From assembly GCF_035581345.1 (NCBI RefSeq), contig NZ_CP141608.1:1952501-2016500 (forward strand): DNA of 64,000 nt, in the 5' to 3' direction. Numbering within the stretch: the stretch's first letter is position 1; each line of letters opens with the position of its first letter. Both the position numbers and the translations under genes were made by a program. The stretch comes from Pseudomonas sp. JQ170C (GTDB taxonomy: Bacteria; Pseudomonadota; Gammaproteobacteria; Pseudomonadales; Pseudomonadaceae). Under the pieces are notes generated by a model, which saw nothing but the letters and a program-made list of their open reading frames with translations, was not told the origin of the DNA and ran no database searches. Positions 63,441 through 64,000 of this stretch are shown in pieces.

Positions 63441-64000
63441 CTAGCGCACGGTCGCCGCTTCGATGAACTCGTTGCTGTCGGCGGTGCCTTGCGCAGGTTC
63501 AGGTGCGCGCCGGGGGGCGATCAGGTGGGTGTACTCTTCGATGAGCCGGTTGAGGGCTTCGGGGGGCTCGCAGGCCTGGAACTGCATGCGGATCTGCACT
63601 TCGTCAGGGTCTCGCCCCTCACCGCTGCGCTTGCTCTGCCCGCCCAGGGTCACGAAGAAGCGTTCGTGGTTCAGGCCCTGCGCCGCTTCGGCGTTGTCGG
63701 TGTTGAGGATCTTGACCGACAGATCGACCTGCATCCGCTCCAGCGCCAGCCCCCGGGGTGACACAAGGGCAATCAGGGGGATTTGCATCCGGTGCTGGTC
63801 ATCCATGGCCACCTCGACCATTTTCGCCTTCATCGGCGCCCCCAGGGCCTCGGCGTCGTAATCGAAGAATTGGTCGAACAGCTTGATGTACTGCTGGGCG
63901 ATGAGGGTGTTGGTGGCCGCCGCGGCTTCCTGAAGGCCGCGGGTGATGTCGCACAGGTCGCTGGCGATGATCGGTACATTGTTCGAGGGGCGATCGTCCA
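63441..64000 (-). CDS. DUF2589-like protein (5' end beyond the window)
   Basis: The frame is open from 63441 to the window edge, so at least 185 residues are visible. The edge part reads NNVPIIASDLCDITRGLQEA, AAATNTLIAQQYIKLFDQFF; the later part has IPLIALVSPRGLALERMQVD and FFVTLGGQSKRSGEG. This arrangement (N-terminal helix, then two beta strands of 'lvplpnl' type) resembles DUF2589, a family of unknown function. The true start is outside. An internal ATG at 63833 is unlikely to be the start, because coding sequence continues upstream in frame. Confidence 0.7.
   Translation of the reverse strand, partial: DDRPSNNVPIIASDLCDITRGLQEAAAATNTLIAQQYIKLFDQFFDYDAEALGAPMKAKMVEVAMDDQHRMQIPLIALVSPRGLALERMQVDLSVKILNTDNAEAAQGLNHERFFVTLGGQSKRSGEGRDPDEVQIRMQFQACEPPEALNRLIEEYTHLIAPRRAPEPAQGTADSNEFIEAATVR

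Overview
The window looks like chromosomal DNA of a Pseudomonas, probably close to the P. putida group. It is GC-rich, carries many copies of the 'GTAGGAGCGGGCTTGCCCCGCG' type of REP element (here called REP), and has gene orders I recall from pseudomonads: bfiS-bfiR beside an acyl-CoA synthetase/dehydrogenase pair, and mgtC / crcY / mvaB / liuR. Species was not tested. No transposase, integrase, prophage or CRISPR array was seen; the accessory character of the window lies in its repeats.

Layout. 1-3802: 3' end of 16S rRNA, tRNA-Ile, tRNA-Ala, 23S and 5S rRNA and a terminator. 3.8-8.2 kb: queD, a patatin-like lipase, and a tightly coupled PepSY-PepSY-response regulator-sensor kinase operon. 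8.2-16.6 kb (minus): a TonB-dependent siderophore receptor, an AEC transporter with a LysR regulator, a betaine-type ABC permease and binding protein with no ATPase, and a chemoreceptor. 16.8-19.4 kb: an Na+/H+-antiporter-family carrier and a solitary FecR. 19.4-25.5 kb: acyl-CoA dehydrogenase and acyl-CoA synthetase, divergent from a PAS kinase/FixJ-type regulator pair (BfiSR-like). 25.5-31.2 kb: small proteins, then a cell-surface signalling set (FecI sigma, FecR, aerobactin-type receptor) whose receptor is separated from fecR by 0.9 kb of repeats. 31.2-34.3 kb: LysR, a polyamine-type binding protein and agmatinase. 34.3-38.5 kb: a small secreted protein, a soluble PQQ-type sugar dehydrogenase, a 406-bp tandem array made from that gene's 3' end, an AFG1-like ATPase and a DinB-like protein. 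38.5-43.1 kb (minus): a hydrolase, a YqaA membrane protein and a copper-resistance operon (copA, copB, DUF411). 43.3-48.7 kb: SDR, orphan kinase, MocR regulator, CcoG and a DUF3203-like protein. 48.8-53.6 kb: mgtC, the small RNA CrcY, mvaB, liuR, a second LysR and an acyl-CoA dehydrogenase. 53.7-64 kb: TerC, a phosphate-binding/OmpA fusion, exonuclease III, GNAT, tamA-tamB and the cut end of a DUF2589-like gene.

The strongest non-coding discovery is a CrcY-type regulatory RNA at 49343-49699: a sigma-54 promoter, six A-rich Hfq/Crc-type motifs and a UUCG-capped 3' hairpin. Other points worth following are the tandem array that copies a gene end, the anti-sigma factor without a sigma factor, two incomplete ABC systems, the PBP-OmpA fusion, and several clear operator palindromes. 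I did not find a system that I can defend as wholly new.
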